Shown here: positions 8,112 through 17,600 of the stretch, piece by piece
How positions within the stretch are numbered: position 1 is the first letter of the stretch
How the letters are laid out: each line of letters opens with the position of its first letter
NCBI GenBank assembly: GCA_003609755.1
Contig: AP017991.1
Location: 1-64,000 of the forward strand
Source of the DNA: Planktothrix agardhii NIES-204
GTDB taxonomy: Bacteria > Cyanobacteriota > Cyanobacteriia > Cyanobacteriales > Microcoleaceae
Reading direction: 5' to 3'
Length of the DNA: 64,000 nt
Notes under the pieces: model-generated
Told to the model about the DNA's origin: nothing
Database searches by the model: none
The model's input: only the letters and a program-made list of their open reading frames with translations
Translations under genes and position numbers: made by a program

Positions 8112-8167
8112 GGGAACAGGCAACAGGGAATAGGGAATAGAGAACGGATAACAGGGAACGGAGAACA
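8112..8167. repeat. Heptanucleotide STRR array, 8 units, upstream of galT
   Basis: Eight consecutive 7-bp units in perfect phase: GGGAACA, GGCAACA, GGGAATA, GGGAATA, GAGAACG, GATAACA, GGGAACG, GAGAACA. This is the short tandemly repeated repetitive (STRR) class typical of filamentous cyanobacteria. Confidence 0.7.
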
Positions 8168-8237
8168 CCAGAGGAAAAGAGTATGTATTAGTCTTTGTCC
8201 TAACCGCACAGGCGCATTTGCTAATAAAAAGGATTGA

Positions 8238-9281
8238 TTATTTTTTATGGCTGTTTAAACCTCTTTTTGTTCCTAGATAAACGGCAAAACTTCCTAACCA
8301 ATGACTTCCGCCATAGAAATTACCAGATACAGGATTTAACCCGACTTGGTAATGAAGATTTGCTACAGTTTTCAAAGCGGGGATGCGGTTATCTGTTGGT
8401 AATAAACCAGAGATTATCCCTTCTAACATCCACGCCCGACTCAAGTTTAACCCATCAAAATGGGATTGTCCGTAATCTTCAGGATTATTAATAATAATCG
8501 GAGAAAACCAATCGGTTTCCAACTTTTGGGGAAGGTGGGGTAAAAAAATAGTTAACCATTCTCCAAATTCAAAATGCGGTAAAATCCGGCGCATTAAATC
8601 TGCTTCTGCTAGACAGGGAGAGAGAAAATCATCACCCAAGGGTTCACAATGGAGGGAATAATTGTAATCATGGTAATAAAATTTTTGGATTCTATGTGCA
8701 ACTTCTTCTAATAATTGTTGATGCTGAGTTAAGGTTGCCCAATCCCAAATTAATCCCAATGCAAAAGCTGTTTGATTATGTAATCCGGTGCGGTTGGGAT
8801 AGGATAAATTTAATAACCATTTATGAATATTATTAATAATAATAGTTTTTAAAGGTTGTAAATATTCTAATAAGATTTTAGCTTGTTCGTCTTCCCATTC
8901 AGTCAATTCGGCTATTAATTGTAAAAACCAAGCTAACCCATAGGGACATTCAAATCGAGGCTGAGATTGTAAAAATTTGGCTTCTATTTTAATATGTTCT
9001 GGGGTAATATTTTTAGTTAAAATATCTCTAGCAAAAGACACAAAATCCCCATCGGGAAAATATTTAATTAACCGAGTTAACATCCAATGGTTATGAACCG
9101 CCGAATGCCAATCTAAACAGCCATAAAATGCCGGATTAAGTTGTCGATGGGGAATTAAATCCTGAGAACTTTCTAACCAATAATATTGAATATGAGGATA
9201 TTCTTGTATAACACATTGCAAGCCAAACTGAGCAAATCGGTTAGCTAAATTTACCGGAAATATTTCTGATTCTAAATTCAT
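8238..9281 (-). CDS. DUF2891 domain-containing protein
   Basis: The protein is 347 aa. The sequence (HRQLNPAFYGCLDWHSAVHN, HWMLTRLIKYFP; FECPYGLAWFLQL; HSGxxN-like NRTGLHNQTAFALGLIWDWA; HCEPLGDDFLSPCLAEADLM) fits the DUF2891 family, an all-alpha toroid-like fold of unknown enzyme activity. Conserved His and Trp residues cluster in these motifs and suggest a catalytic or sugar-binding groove. No signal peptide is seen. It follows galT in reverse order on the same strand, about 130 bp away, so co-transcription with galT is possible. Confidence 0.8.
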   Translation of the reverse strand: MNLESEIFPVNLANRFAQFGLQCVIQEYPHIQYYWLESSQDLIPHRQLNPAFYGCLDWHSAVHNHWMLTRLIKYFPDGDFVSFARDILTKNITPEHIKIEAKFLQSQPRFECPYGLAWFLQLIAELTEWEDEQAKILLEYLQPLKTIIINNIHKWLLNLSYPNRTGLHNQTAFALGLIWDWATLTQHQQLLEEVAHRIQKFYYHDYNYSLHCEPLGDDFLSPCLAEADLMRRILPHFEFGEWLTIFLPHLPQKLETDWFSPIIINNPEDYGQSHFDGLNLSRAWMLEGIISGLLPTDNRIPALKTVANLHYQVGLNPVSGNFYGGSHWLGSFAVYLGTKRGLNSHKK

Positions 9282-9300
9282 GATTGGAATAGGGAACAGC

Positions 9301-9336
9301 CCCCTCTAGCCCCCCGTGCACGGGGGGCTAGAGGGG
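9301..9336. repeat. 36-bp perfect palindrome
   Basis: CCCCTCTAGCCCCCCGTG followed directly by its reverse complement CACGGGGGGCTAGAGGGG. Related GC-rich cores (CCCCCCGTGYACGGGGGG-like) recur near 43190, 50295 and 52255. It lies between the DUF2891 and DUF4340 genes and could form a cruciform or a terminator hairpin. Confidence 0.75.
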
Positions 9337-9426
9337 AGGGAACAGGGAATGGGGATAATACTTTTGACTGTTTCATAGTTGCACTCGTTGTTGCGCTTCA
9401 GCGCACTCCTAACAGCTAAATTGACA

Positions 9427-10092
9427 TTATTTAGGACTAGCGGAAGGTGTAGGAATGGGTTGAGGTGTAGGAGGTTTAGGAGGTGTTTGCGGAATTTCTG
9501 GGGGCAGTTTCCACTCCTCTATGGGACGATTAATAGTTGATAAAATATCATTAGAAATCACCAAAATATTGACTTCCTTTGTAGAAGGTTGGGGGGAGTC
9601 AATTTGGGCATATAAATAATTTCCGCGAAAATCATTTTTCCCTAAACTTAATTTATAGATTGTATTATTTTTAAGTTTAATTTCTATTTTATCCGTGACC
9701 GTATCTAATCCATAATCCTTAAGTTTTTCTTTAGAAACCGTTAATTTCTGAATCCCCGAGTTAACATCCGAGGGATTACTTTGATTTTTAAATAGTTCTC
9801 TAAGCAAATAATCTACCGAAGCCGGATTAGCCAAAAATTGTATTGGTGCGGTGATTTTCCAAGGAGATTTTTTCAACTCATCGGCGTTAGTCACCCGTTC
9901 CAAAGTAACAGTTTGTTGGGGAGTTGTAATAGTAAAGAATTGAATCTCATTCTTAGGAAAAGAAAAAATTTGTTGTTGTTTAGCCTGAATTTCCTGCTGT
10001 TGTGTTTTCCCATGAATTTCAAATACATAAACAGCCCCGGTCAAACCCAAAGCTAAACCCATTAAAATTAATGTTGAACGTTGAAATTTCAT
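9427..10092 (-). CDS. DUF4340 domain-containing protein
   Basis: The protein is 221 aa. An N-terminal membrane anchor or signal segment (STLILMGLALGLTGAVYVFE, about 6-25) is followed by a DUF4340 region: FSFPKNEIQFFTITTP, SPWKITAPIQFLANPASVDY, LKDYGLD and LGKNDFRGNYLYAQI. The family is associated with gliding or ABC-transport auxiliary proteins, but no transporter genes adjoin here. The C-terminus is a Pro/Thr-rich tail (PQTPPKPPTPQPIPTPSASP), probably periplasmic. Exact role unknown. Confidence 0.8.
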   Translation of the reverse strand: MKFQRSTLILMGLALGLTGAVYVFEIHGKTQQQEIQAKQQQIFSFPKNEIQFFTITTPQQTVTLERVTNADELKKSPWKITAPIQFLANPASVDYLLRELFKNQSNPSDVNSGIQKLTVSKEKLKDYGLDTVTDKIEIKLKNNTIYKLSLGKNDFRGNYLYAQIDSPQPSTKEVNILVISNDILSTINRPIEEWKLPPEIPQTPPKPPTPQPIPTPSASPK

Positions 10093-10093
10093 C

Positions 10094-10114
10094 AGTTATT
10101 AGTTATTAGTTATT
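10094..10114. repeat. Heptanucleotide STRR, AGTTATT x3
   Basis: Three perfect AGTTATT units just upstream of the DUF4340 start, with related units at about 10171-10190. Part of the repeat-filled spacer 10093-10345. Confidence 0.55.
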
Positions 10115-10205
10115 AGTAGAGACGTGCGGTGAGCGCAGCGATGCCGTAGGCTATTGGCGCGTCTGTACCAGTTATTAGTTATCAGTTATCGGAAATATTA
10201 ACTCT

Positions 10206-10313
10206 TACAGCAGTCGCCAGACCTATTAGGACAAAGAGTGATGCAGCAAAGCTAGACGGTGAAGTCTTTTCCTCCGAGATCCGGCGTTCCCAGATCCGGC
10301 GTTCCCTGCTATA
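10206..10313. repeat. MITE-like element, degenerate copy
   Basis: Starts TACAGCAGTCGCC and ends GTTCCCTGCTATA. It shares TAGGACA, AGACGGTGAAGT and the GATCCGGCGTTCCC end with the better-preserved copies at 43093-43233 and 52165-52311. The left end has diverged from TATAGCA. Confidence 0.6.
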
Positions 10314-10346
10314 CTGATAACTGATAACTGTTTACTGATAACTGAT
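10312..10346. repeat. Heptanucleotide STRR, (T/A)ACTGAT x5
   Basis: Five in-phase 7-bp units (TACTGAT, AACTGAT, AACTGTT, TACTGAT, AACTGAT) run from the end of the MITE-like element into the end of murA. Confidence 0.55.
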
Positions 10347-11692
10347 TACTCCGTGGGCGTAGGATCAAAACGCTCAATTTTAGCACCCAATTGTCGGAGT
10401 TTAGCTTCCAATTGTTCATAACCCCGATCCAGATGTTTTAATCCCTGAATCGTCGTTTCTCCTTCAGCAGCTAAGGCGGCAAGAACTAAAGCAGCCGAAG
10501 CGCGTAAATCCGTCGCTGTGACCGGAGCACCCGATAGCAAAGGAACACCTCGGACTAAAACCGTATTCCCCTTCACCTGAATATCAGCACCCATGCGACT
10601 GAGTTCAGGAACATGACCAAAACGATTTTCAAATACCGTTTCACTGATCAAACTATTGCCTTCACACAGCGTTAATAGCGCCATAAAGGGGGCTTGCATA
10701 TCAGTAGGGAAGCCTGGATAGGGTAGGGTTTTAATATCCGTCGCCTTTAGTTGTTCTCCGGGGATAATGCTCAAGTGGTTTAGCCCTTCCATGCGGATTT
10801 TCACCCCCATAGTTTTGAGTTTAGCCAGTACAGGACTCAAATGTTCTGGAATAATCGGCGATAGGTTGATTTCACAACCTGTGATCGCCCCAGCTATTAA
10901 AAAAGTTCCGGCTTCTATTCGGTCAGGAATAATCGAATAATCCGCAGAATGTAGACTCGGAACTCCAGAAATGATAATAGTTTTACTGCCAGCCCCATGA
11001 ATTCTGGCTCCCATCGCCCGGCAGAAATTCGCTAAATCGATAACTTCCGGTTCTTGAGCCGCATTTTCAATGATGGTTTCCCCATCCGCTAGGGTGGCCG
11101 CCATCATCAAAGTTTCCGTCGCCCCGACACTGGGATAATCCAGATAGATGCGAGCACCCTTGAGCCGACGATTCGCCCCAGCTACATGAGCATGAACAAT
11201 CCCATGTTCGATGTGTACTTCCGCGCCCATGGATTGAAGTCCACGAACATGAAGATCCACAGGTCTAGCACCAATGGCACATCCCCCAGGTAAGGGAACC
11301 CGGGCTATCCCTAAACGAGCCAATATTGGCCCAATGGCAAAGAAACTCGCCCGTAGTTGGCTCACCAGTTCATAGGGGGCTTGTGATTCTGATAACTCAC
11401 CCGCCTTAATGTCGATAATGTCGCCCTGGCGGTCAATCTTGACACCCAGAGTCATGAGAATCTCACTCATGCTATTGACATCGGCTAAAGAGGGAACATT
11501 CCGTAGCCGACAATCTTCGGAACAGAGTAATGCACCCGCCATTAGGACTAAAGCAGAATTCTTAGCTCCGCTAATCGGAACATGACCTTGTAGGGGTTGA
11601 CGTCCCCAAATTTTAAGACTGGACTGGTTAGCGTGGGACGCAGTTGAAACATTCGATGAACGTATAGCTAGTGTAATGGGTCTATCCTCCAA
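10346..11692 (-). CDS. murA: UDP-N-acetylglucosamine 1-carboxyvinyltransferase
   Basis: The protein is 448 aa. It catalyses the first committed step of peptidoglycan synthesis: transfer of enolpyruvate from PEP to UDP-GlcNAc, in the cytosol. The substrate-binding GAKNSAL is at 42-48. The PEP-adduct cysteine is C138, in the flexible loop [14 protein letters not shown], so it should be fosfomycin-sensitive. C-terminal motifs ([30 protein letters not shown]) are typical. Relative to E. coli MurA there is an N-terminal extension of about 25 residues, common in cyanobacteria. Single gene, followed by an STRR array. Confidence 0.97.
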   Translation of the reverse strand: MEDRPITLAIRSSNVSTASHANQSSLKIWGRQPLQGHVPISGAKNSALVLMAGALLCSEDCRLRNVPSLADVNSMSEILMTLGVKIDRQGDIIDIKAGELSESQAPYELVSQLRASFFAIGPILARLGIARVPLPGGCAIGARPVDLHVRGLQSMGAEVHIEHGIVHAHVAGANRRLKGARIYLDYPSVGATETLMMAATLADGETIIENAAQEPEVIDLANFCRAMGARIHGAGSKTIIISGVPSLHSADYSIIPDRIEAGTFLIAGAITGCEINLSPIIPEHLSPVLAKLKTMGVKIRMEGLNHLSIIPGEQLKATDIKTLPYPGFPTDMQAPFMALLTLCEGNSLISETVFENRFGHVPELSRMGADIQVKGNTVLVRGVPLLSGAPVTATDLRASAALVLAALAAEGETTIQGLKHLDRGYEQLEAKLRQLGAKIERFDPTPTE

Positions 11693-11910
11693 AAATGGTT
11701 TGTACGTTTACGATACTTAGATTTTTTGTTCTGATTCTACCTAAAAGATTCTAAATGTCTAGGGGTTAGACAAATTTTATGTCCCTTATAAACCCGAAAT
11801 CAGGCCTTGGAAGGGTTTTATAGGAATATCATTCTTGGTATAGCAAAAGTCTTATCGATCTTTAAATCCAGTGTAAAAATCTAATTAAGACTTAGGAGAA
11901 ATCAGAATTT

Positions 11911-12996
11911 ATGGAAATTGGTATTCCCAAAGAAATCAAGGATCAGGAATTTAGAGTGGGCTTGAATCCTGATAGTGTCAGGGTTTGCACGGAACGAGGT
12001 CATCAAGTTTTTGTAGAAACAGGTGCAGGGGAGGGTTCGGGGTTTAGCAATCGCGATTATACACGAGCCGGAGCCACAATCGTTAATTCTGCGACCGATG
12101 CCTGGAGTCGGGAACTTGTGGTTAAAGTCAAAGAACCTTTACCCGCCGAATATGGCTTAATTCAAAAAAATCAACTGTTGTTTACCTATCTGCATCTGGC
12201 GGCTAATCGAGAACTCACAGAACAATTAATTACAAGTGGTGTCCAGGCGATCGCCTATGAAACCGTAGAACTTCCTGACGGTCGATTACCTTTATTAACG
12301 CCCATGAGTATCATCGCCGGACGTTTATCAATTCAGTTTGGCTCCCGTTATTTGGAACGACAACAGGGCGGGAGAGGGGTACTTTTAGCCGGAATTCCTG
12401 GGGTAAAAGCCGGAAAAGTTGTGATTTTAGGCGGGGGAATAGTCGGGACTGAAGCAGCAAGAATTGCGATCGGAATGGGGGCAAAAGTTCAAATTTTAGA
12501 TGTGAATTTGGATCGGTTAGCTTATTTAGAAACGGTGTTTGGTTCGAGTGTGGAATTACTCTATAGTCATCCGTCTCAAATTGAAGAAAGTGTTCCTGAA
12601 GCTGATTTATTAATTGGTGCGGTTTTAATCCTAGGAAAACGCGCTCCTAAGTTAGTTTCTCGTAATTTAGTCGCCCAAATGCGCCCCGGTTCTGTGATTG
12701 TCGATGTGGCGGTAGATCAAGGGGGATGTATTGAAACCCTCCGTCCGACCTCCCACACTAATCCTACCTATATTGAGGAAGGTATCGTTCATTATGGTGT
12801 TCCCAATATGCCTGGGGCTGTGCCTTGGACAGCAACCCAAGCCTTAAATAATAGTACATTACCTTATGTTATTCAGTTAGCTGATAAAGGACTCAAGGCT
12901 TTAGAATTAAATCCGGTTTTAGCCAAGGGATTAAATGTGGAAAATCATCATTTAGTTCATCCTGCTGTTAGGGAAGTTTTTCCTGATTTAGTTTAA
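11911..12996 (+). CDS. ald: Alanine dehydrogenase
   Basis: The protein is 361 aa. NAD-dependent oxidative deamination of L-alanine to pyruvate and ammonium, or the reverse, in the cytosol. Catalytic K74 (VKVKEPL) and H95 (TYLHLAA) match the two key residues of the family. The Rossmann NAD site is VVILGGGIVGTEAARIA (about 170-186), and D at about 267 lies in the DVAVDQGGC motif. The start has a good ribosome-binding site (AGGAGA) upstream. The gene is convergent with the Ap4A phosphorylase gene, with a hairpin between them. Confidence 0.96.
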   Translation: MEIGIPKEIKDQEFRVGLNPDSVRVCTERGHQVFVETGAGEGSGFSNRDYTRAGATIVNSATDAWSRELVVKVKEPLPAEYGLIQKNQLLFTYLHLAANRELTEQLITSGVQAIAYETVELPDGRLPLLTPMSIIAGRLSIQFGSRYLERQQGGRGVLLAGIPGVKAGKVVILGGGIVGTEAARIAIGMGAKVQILDVNLDRLAYLETVFGSSVELLYSHPSQIEESVPEADLLIGAVLILGKRAPKLVSRNLVAQMRPGSVIVDVAVDQGGCIETLRPTSHTNPTYIEEGIVHYGVPNMPGAVPWTATQALNNSTLPYVIQLADKGLKALELNPVLAKGLNVENHHLVHPAVREVFPDLV

Positions 12997-13006
12997 TTCC
13001 TGTTTT

Positions 13007-13025
13007 GGGCGAGGTTTCCTCGCCC
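13007..13025. terminator. Bidirectional hairpin terminator between convergent genes
   Basis: GGGCGAGG (13007-13014), TTT loop, CCTCGCCC (13018-13025): a perfect 8-bp stem placed exactly between the end of ald and the end of the Ap4A phosphorylase gene. A run of four T precedes it on the plus strand. Confidence 0.55.
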
Positions 13026-13940
13026 CTACAACGCTACTTGTTTTAAAACTGTTAAGGGATGATAGGATTTAAGCTGTTGCAGTTGTTCTGAATTTTTAAC
13101 TAATAACGTCCCCCCAAATCCTAAAGAATTAATCGAAATTCCCTCAAATTTTTCTTGAGATCGAGGAACAATCATCATCCAATTTCGAGTAGCTAATAAA
13201 TTATAAGCCCCTGATTGAAAGGGATTATCCCCGACGGATAAACCCAATGTGGCTAATAGCTCAAAATACAATTCTAAGGTAAAAATAGCTGCTTCTGATA
13301 GGTGATTAATCCAGTCAGGGTTAAAAGTCGCGATCGCATGAACAAAAGGAAATTCAGGAATGATCCCGATAGAATTATTAAACTGTACAGAAGCGATCGC
13401 AGGTTCAATCGGAAGATTGATTCCATCTGGGACTAAAGGAAACGGAACTAATTGTAAATGTTTATGACGCTGACTCGCCCCGGCTAATTTTCCCCCATTA
13501 TAAAAAACCAAACCATCAATTTCGGCTAAAACCAGCCACATTGCTGCAAAATCTGCTTGAGTCAGCCAGGTTTCCTGTTCTTCAAATTGTCGGGTAACTA
13601 TCAATAAATGATGATCAACAACATTAAATTTATTCAGTAAACATAAATGAGTTTCTGATAAATTGCCAACAAACAAATCCTGTTCATAAGGAAGAAATGG
13701 ATTAAATTCTTTACCGGATTTAGCTAGTTTTTTTTGCTGTTTCTTCTTAGCTTTCTGTTTTCGAGCTAAGTTAGACAGAATTCTCACCAAAAACCGAATA
13801 TTTCCCTCCTCTATAAAATCATATTCCGTTGGAATTGATTGTAAGGCGTCACAGTTGAGAGCAGATTCGGTTTGAGTGATTATCCGTTGCCATAATGTCC
13901 CCGATGGTAACATCAATTTTGCAGTTTTTGTACTGATCAT
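13026..13940 (-). CDS. Ap4A phosphorylase (ATP adenylyltransferase)
   Basis: The protein is 304 aa. The HIT-superfamily core is visible: LFVGNLSETHLCLLNKFNVV, DHHLLIVTRQFEEQETWLT, and the catalytic GASQRHKHLQLVPFPL, where the second His of HKH is the expected nucleophile. The C-terminal part (GAYNLLATRNWMMIVPRSQE) is typical of DUF4922/Ap4A phosphorylases. It probably splits diadenosine tetraphosphate with phosphate into ATP and ADP. A lysine-rich loop (RKQKAKKKQQKKLAKSGK) near residues 61-76 is a charged insertion seen in cyanobacterial members. Confidence 0.9.
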   Translation of the reverse strand: MISTKTAKLMLPSGTLWQRIITQTESALNCDALQSIPTEYDFIEEGNIRFLVRILSNLARKQKAKKKQQKKLAKSGKEFNPFLPYEQDLFVGNLSETHLCLLNKFNVVDHHLLIVTRQFEEQETWLTQADFAAMWLVLAEIDGLVFYNGGKLAGASQRHKHLQLVPFPLVPDGINLPIEPAIASVQFNNSIGIIPEFPFVHAIATFNPDWINHLSEAAIFTLELYFELLATLGLSVGDNPFQSGAYNLLATRNWMMIVPRSQEKFEGISINSLGFGGTLLVKNSEQLQQLKSYHPLTVLKQVAL

Positions 13941-14082
13941 TTCAGTTTAGGCTGTAGCCTAGATTACAATCTTCTTTTTTTATCCTACAGGAGTTAGGGA
14001 AACAAGGGAAGAATAGGGGAATAAATCACACTCGCTCCCACAGATTGAATCAATTCAAGGATGAGGACATTAACCTTCGCAT

Positions 14083-14502
14083 CTACGGCAAACTAGCTTT
14101 CCAAGACTTACAAATTGCTTCCGAACCTTCTTTGGCAATTTTTTTAATTACTAACGTGGCAATTAAAGTAGCAATAGCAGGAGTTAATCCTAATCCAGAC
14201 ACGAGAACAGGAGCCAATATTCCTGCCGCTTTAGTATAATTTTGGTTAATGACTTCATCTAATACTTTTTCCGTTTCTGGATCTGAACCCAAAGGATTAC
14301 ACATCAGATCATAAAGTCCTGAATTGAGTTGTTTCAGGAAATGTTTACCTGCTGCTAAGACTTCAGGATTTATGGCTGCTTTAGCGGTGGCATTAATATC
14401 AATTGAATCCAGTGTATCTCGAACTTGCAGACCCAACTGTTCTTCTAGGGATTCTTCATCCAGTTCTAATAACTGTGGGATTAATTCATTGTAATCTTGC
14501 AT
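14083..14502 (-). CDS. Small hydrophobic-tail protein, last gene of the caspase cluster
   Basis: The protein is 139 aa, family not recognised. The N-terminal half is acidic and helical (NELIPQLLELDEESLEEQLG). Residues about 92-124 (AAGILAPVLVSGLGLTPAIA, then TLIATLVIKKIAK) form one long or two short hydrophobic helices with Gly/Pro breaks, like membrane-inserting peptides. The last residues are basic (KEGSEAICKSWKASLP). It lies 136 bp downstream of the caspase-WD40 gene on the same strand. A ribosome-binding site (AGGAGGTTTCC) precedes the ATG. A pore-forming or holin-like effector is a guess; an immunity or adaptor protein is equally possible. Confidence 0.7.
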   Translation of the reverse strand: MQDYNELIPQLLELDEESLEEQLGLQVRDTLDSIDINATAKAAINPEVLAAGKHFLKQLNSGLYDLMCNPLGSDPETEKVLDEVINQNYTKAAGILAPVLVSGLGLTPAIATLIATLVIKKIAKEGSEAICKSWKASLP

Positions 14503-14638
14503 TGGAAACCTCCTGCTAAAGTTAGTATATTGTTTTTTATATCAACAGATTAAAAATAGTAAAACCACCTTTAATCTGTTGATATATTTTACCATAAGAC
14601 TAGCTTAAAGTCAAATCAATTAATTAAGATTTTAATTA

Positions 14639-17600
14639 TTATTTTGTCTCTAAGCAAATTTCTGGCTGGTTTTTATCCACAAAGTTGCTATTTTGTAGAT
14701 AAGGTTTTGCCCACGCACAACTTTTTTCTAGCAACTGATCCAAATTTAAGAAATCCAAATTCCAGAGAATTAATTTTTTATCCCAGCCAACAGAAGCCAA
14801 AGTTTTACCATCGGGACTGAAAGCCACTGCAAAAACCCGGTTTGTATGTTCTGATAAAGTAATGGGTTGGTTACTGTCTAAGTCCCAAAGTTTTACCGTA
14901 TTGTCTTGACCGGCAGAAGCTATTATTTGACGATTTTTACCCTCTTGATCATAGGAGTGAAATGCTAAACCATAAACAGCACCATTATGTCCTTTTAAAG
15001 TTTTCGTAGATTGATATTTGCCTTGAGAATTTCGTTGCCAAACTTGAATTATGCCATCTGAACCTGCCGAAGCCAGTATAGAACTGTCAGAACCAAAAAC
15101 AACTTGATTAACGTTCCCTGTGTGACCGCTAAGACTATCAAAAGGTTCCTGTTCAAACTGACCATTAATCTCTTTTTTCCAAAGTTTTACTGTCCCATCC
15201 TCATGTGCTAATGCTAACAGTTGATTATCGGGACTGAAGGTTACTTTTAAACCATAAGCTGATGAATTTTCAGCATTAGCAGTTGAAAGAGTAGTTGGAA
15301 TAACCTTATAAGAGCCATCATCTTGCTTTTTCCAAATTCTGACTTTTTGGTCCGAACTGGTTGATGCCATTTCTGAACCATCAGAATTAAATGCAATTCC
15401 ACGAATCTGATACCCTATATTCTTAGGTTGAGGAACTTTAGCTTGACTGAAATGACCTGTTTGATCGAGTTGCCACAGAATAATTTGACCATCTTCATCT
15501 GCGGATGCAATAGTAGAGTTGTCAGGGCTAAAAGCTAGAGTATAAAATTTCTTATTTTTTTCTGTAAATAGAGAAGAGTTTTTTTCATAAACTCCTTCAT
15601 TATTTCTTCGTAAAACTCTGATTGTTCTATCTGCACTCGCTGTAGCAACCCATAAACCATCATTACTGAAATCAACAGCAAACACAACATCTGTATGTTC
15701 TGAAAAAACTTGATTTTTTAAAAGATGTTCAGTTTTCCAAATTAAAAGATGTTCATTTTTCCAAAGTTGAATGGTATTGTCTGCACCTGCTGACGCAATT
15801 AGGGAACCATCGGCATTGAAACTAACAGAACGAACATCACCTCCATGACCTTCAAAAGTTGTGATTAAAGTCCCTTTTTTCACATCCCAGAGTTTAACCG
15901 TTCGATCTTGCCCTGCTGAAACAATTTTAGAACTATCAGGACTAAAACTAACCCCACGAACTCCATTACTATGTCCTGTCAACTCTTTAATCAAAGTACC
16001 GTCTGATTTCCATAGCTTAATTTTTCCATCTCCATGACCAGAAGCAATATGAGAACCATCAGGACTATAGCTAACTCCATAGGTCCAATTTTTTTCATTG
16101 TACAAATTTTTAACAAAAGTACCGTCTATATTCCAAAGTTTAATTCCATCTTTTCCTGCTGTTACAAGTTCAGAACTTTTCGGACTAAAGCTAACGGAAT
16201 AAACAGCATCTTTGTGCTTGTCCTGTTGGTTGCCTAACTCTCTCAACCAAGTTCCATCTTTATTCCATAGATTCACTTTTTTATCTTCTCCAGCCGAAGC
16301 AATTAAAGTACCATCAGAACTAAAAGCAACACCTAAAATATTGGATGTATGTTGCCGAGCAAATAGTAGGTCTGGCTGCTCTTTAAATTCACCTGTGCTT
16401 TTGTCTTTGTTCCAAAGTCTGATTCTTTGATCTCGGCTTCCTGAAATTAGGGTAGACCCATCAGGACTAAAACTCAAACTCCACACTGCCTTACCCCGTC
16501 CTTTAAGAGTTTGGTTTTGAGCTTGACTGCCATCTGGATGCCAAAATTTAATTGTCCCATCTTCACTGGCAGAGGCAATGATTTGATCATTTTTAGGATC
16601 AAAACTAATAGTAGTTATGGGAGCAGTGTGAGCTTGCCAGCGATTCAATTGTGTAATTTTATATCCTATTTTTTGTAACCCATTAATCGCCTGCCACTCT
16701 AATTCAGGACCGGGCATGAATACTGAATTTTGCTTCAATATAGTCATCAAATTTCTGCCATTTTTTACACTTTCTCCAGCTTGAATAGCATTCTCAAGAG
16801 ATTTTAACGGCTGTTTAGAACTTAAAAATTCGGAAGATTGAATTAAAGCATTATTTAATTGTTGTCTTTTGGATTGATTTTGATACCACAACGCTGAAGC
16901 AGCAACTCCTAAAATTAATAACCAAACCAAAAACGAAAAAATTGATTTTTGTTGTTTCCGCTTTTTGCTATCATTAACAAAAGTTGTTTCTTCCTGATTT
17001 AACCAATAGGGATCTAATTTCAGTTGGGCTTTAACTTGGGGAAGTCGAGGATCATCATCCCAAAGTAATCCTTGAGATTGTTTTTTATTGACACTATCTG
17101 CCCATTGAATGGCTACAGGTGTTAATTCCCTTTGCCGTAACAGATTAACGAGGTCTTGTTGTTTCCACTTCAAAAGTTTTTGCCATCCTCGTACTAAAGC
17201 ATCATGGGCTGGCTCTACATAGGGTTGTGCTTCACTATCAATACCATGAGTTAATAATCGTGCAGCCGAAAAGTGTTGAATAACGGTCTTCACTCTTGTA
17301 TTTTCAGGTTCTGGATATTCCAGTTCAGACATCGGAACTCGTCTCCTGGCCAGTTCCCCACCCACCGCCACCATCCGCAACATGACATTCCGAATAGTTT
17401 GAGAATATGCTATATCTTGCTTAACCAGTTCCTCATATTCTTGATCAGCCCGTTGAGTCAGCGATCGCGTTACCCCTCCCAATTCCTGATAATCTGCCTG
17501 AGTAATGGCGCGATCAATTGTTTCTCCCCGGTTCTTGGCATCTTCCTGTCGCTTCAGGTATTTTAGGTAAAGTTCACTCAAGGCAAAGGACAGTAGTGGC

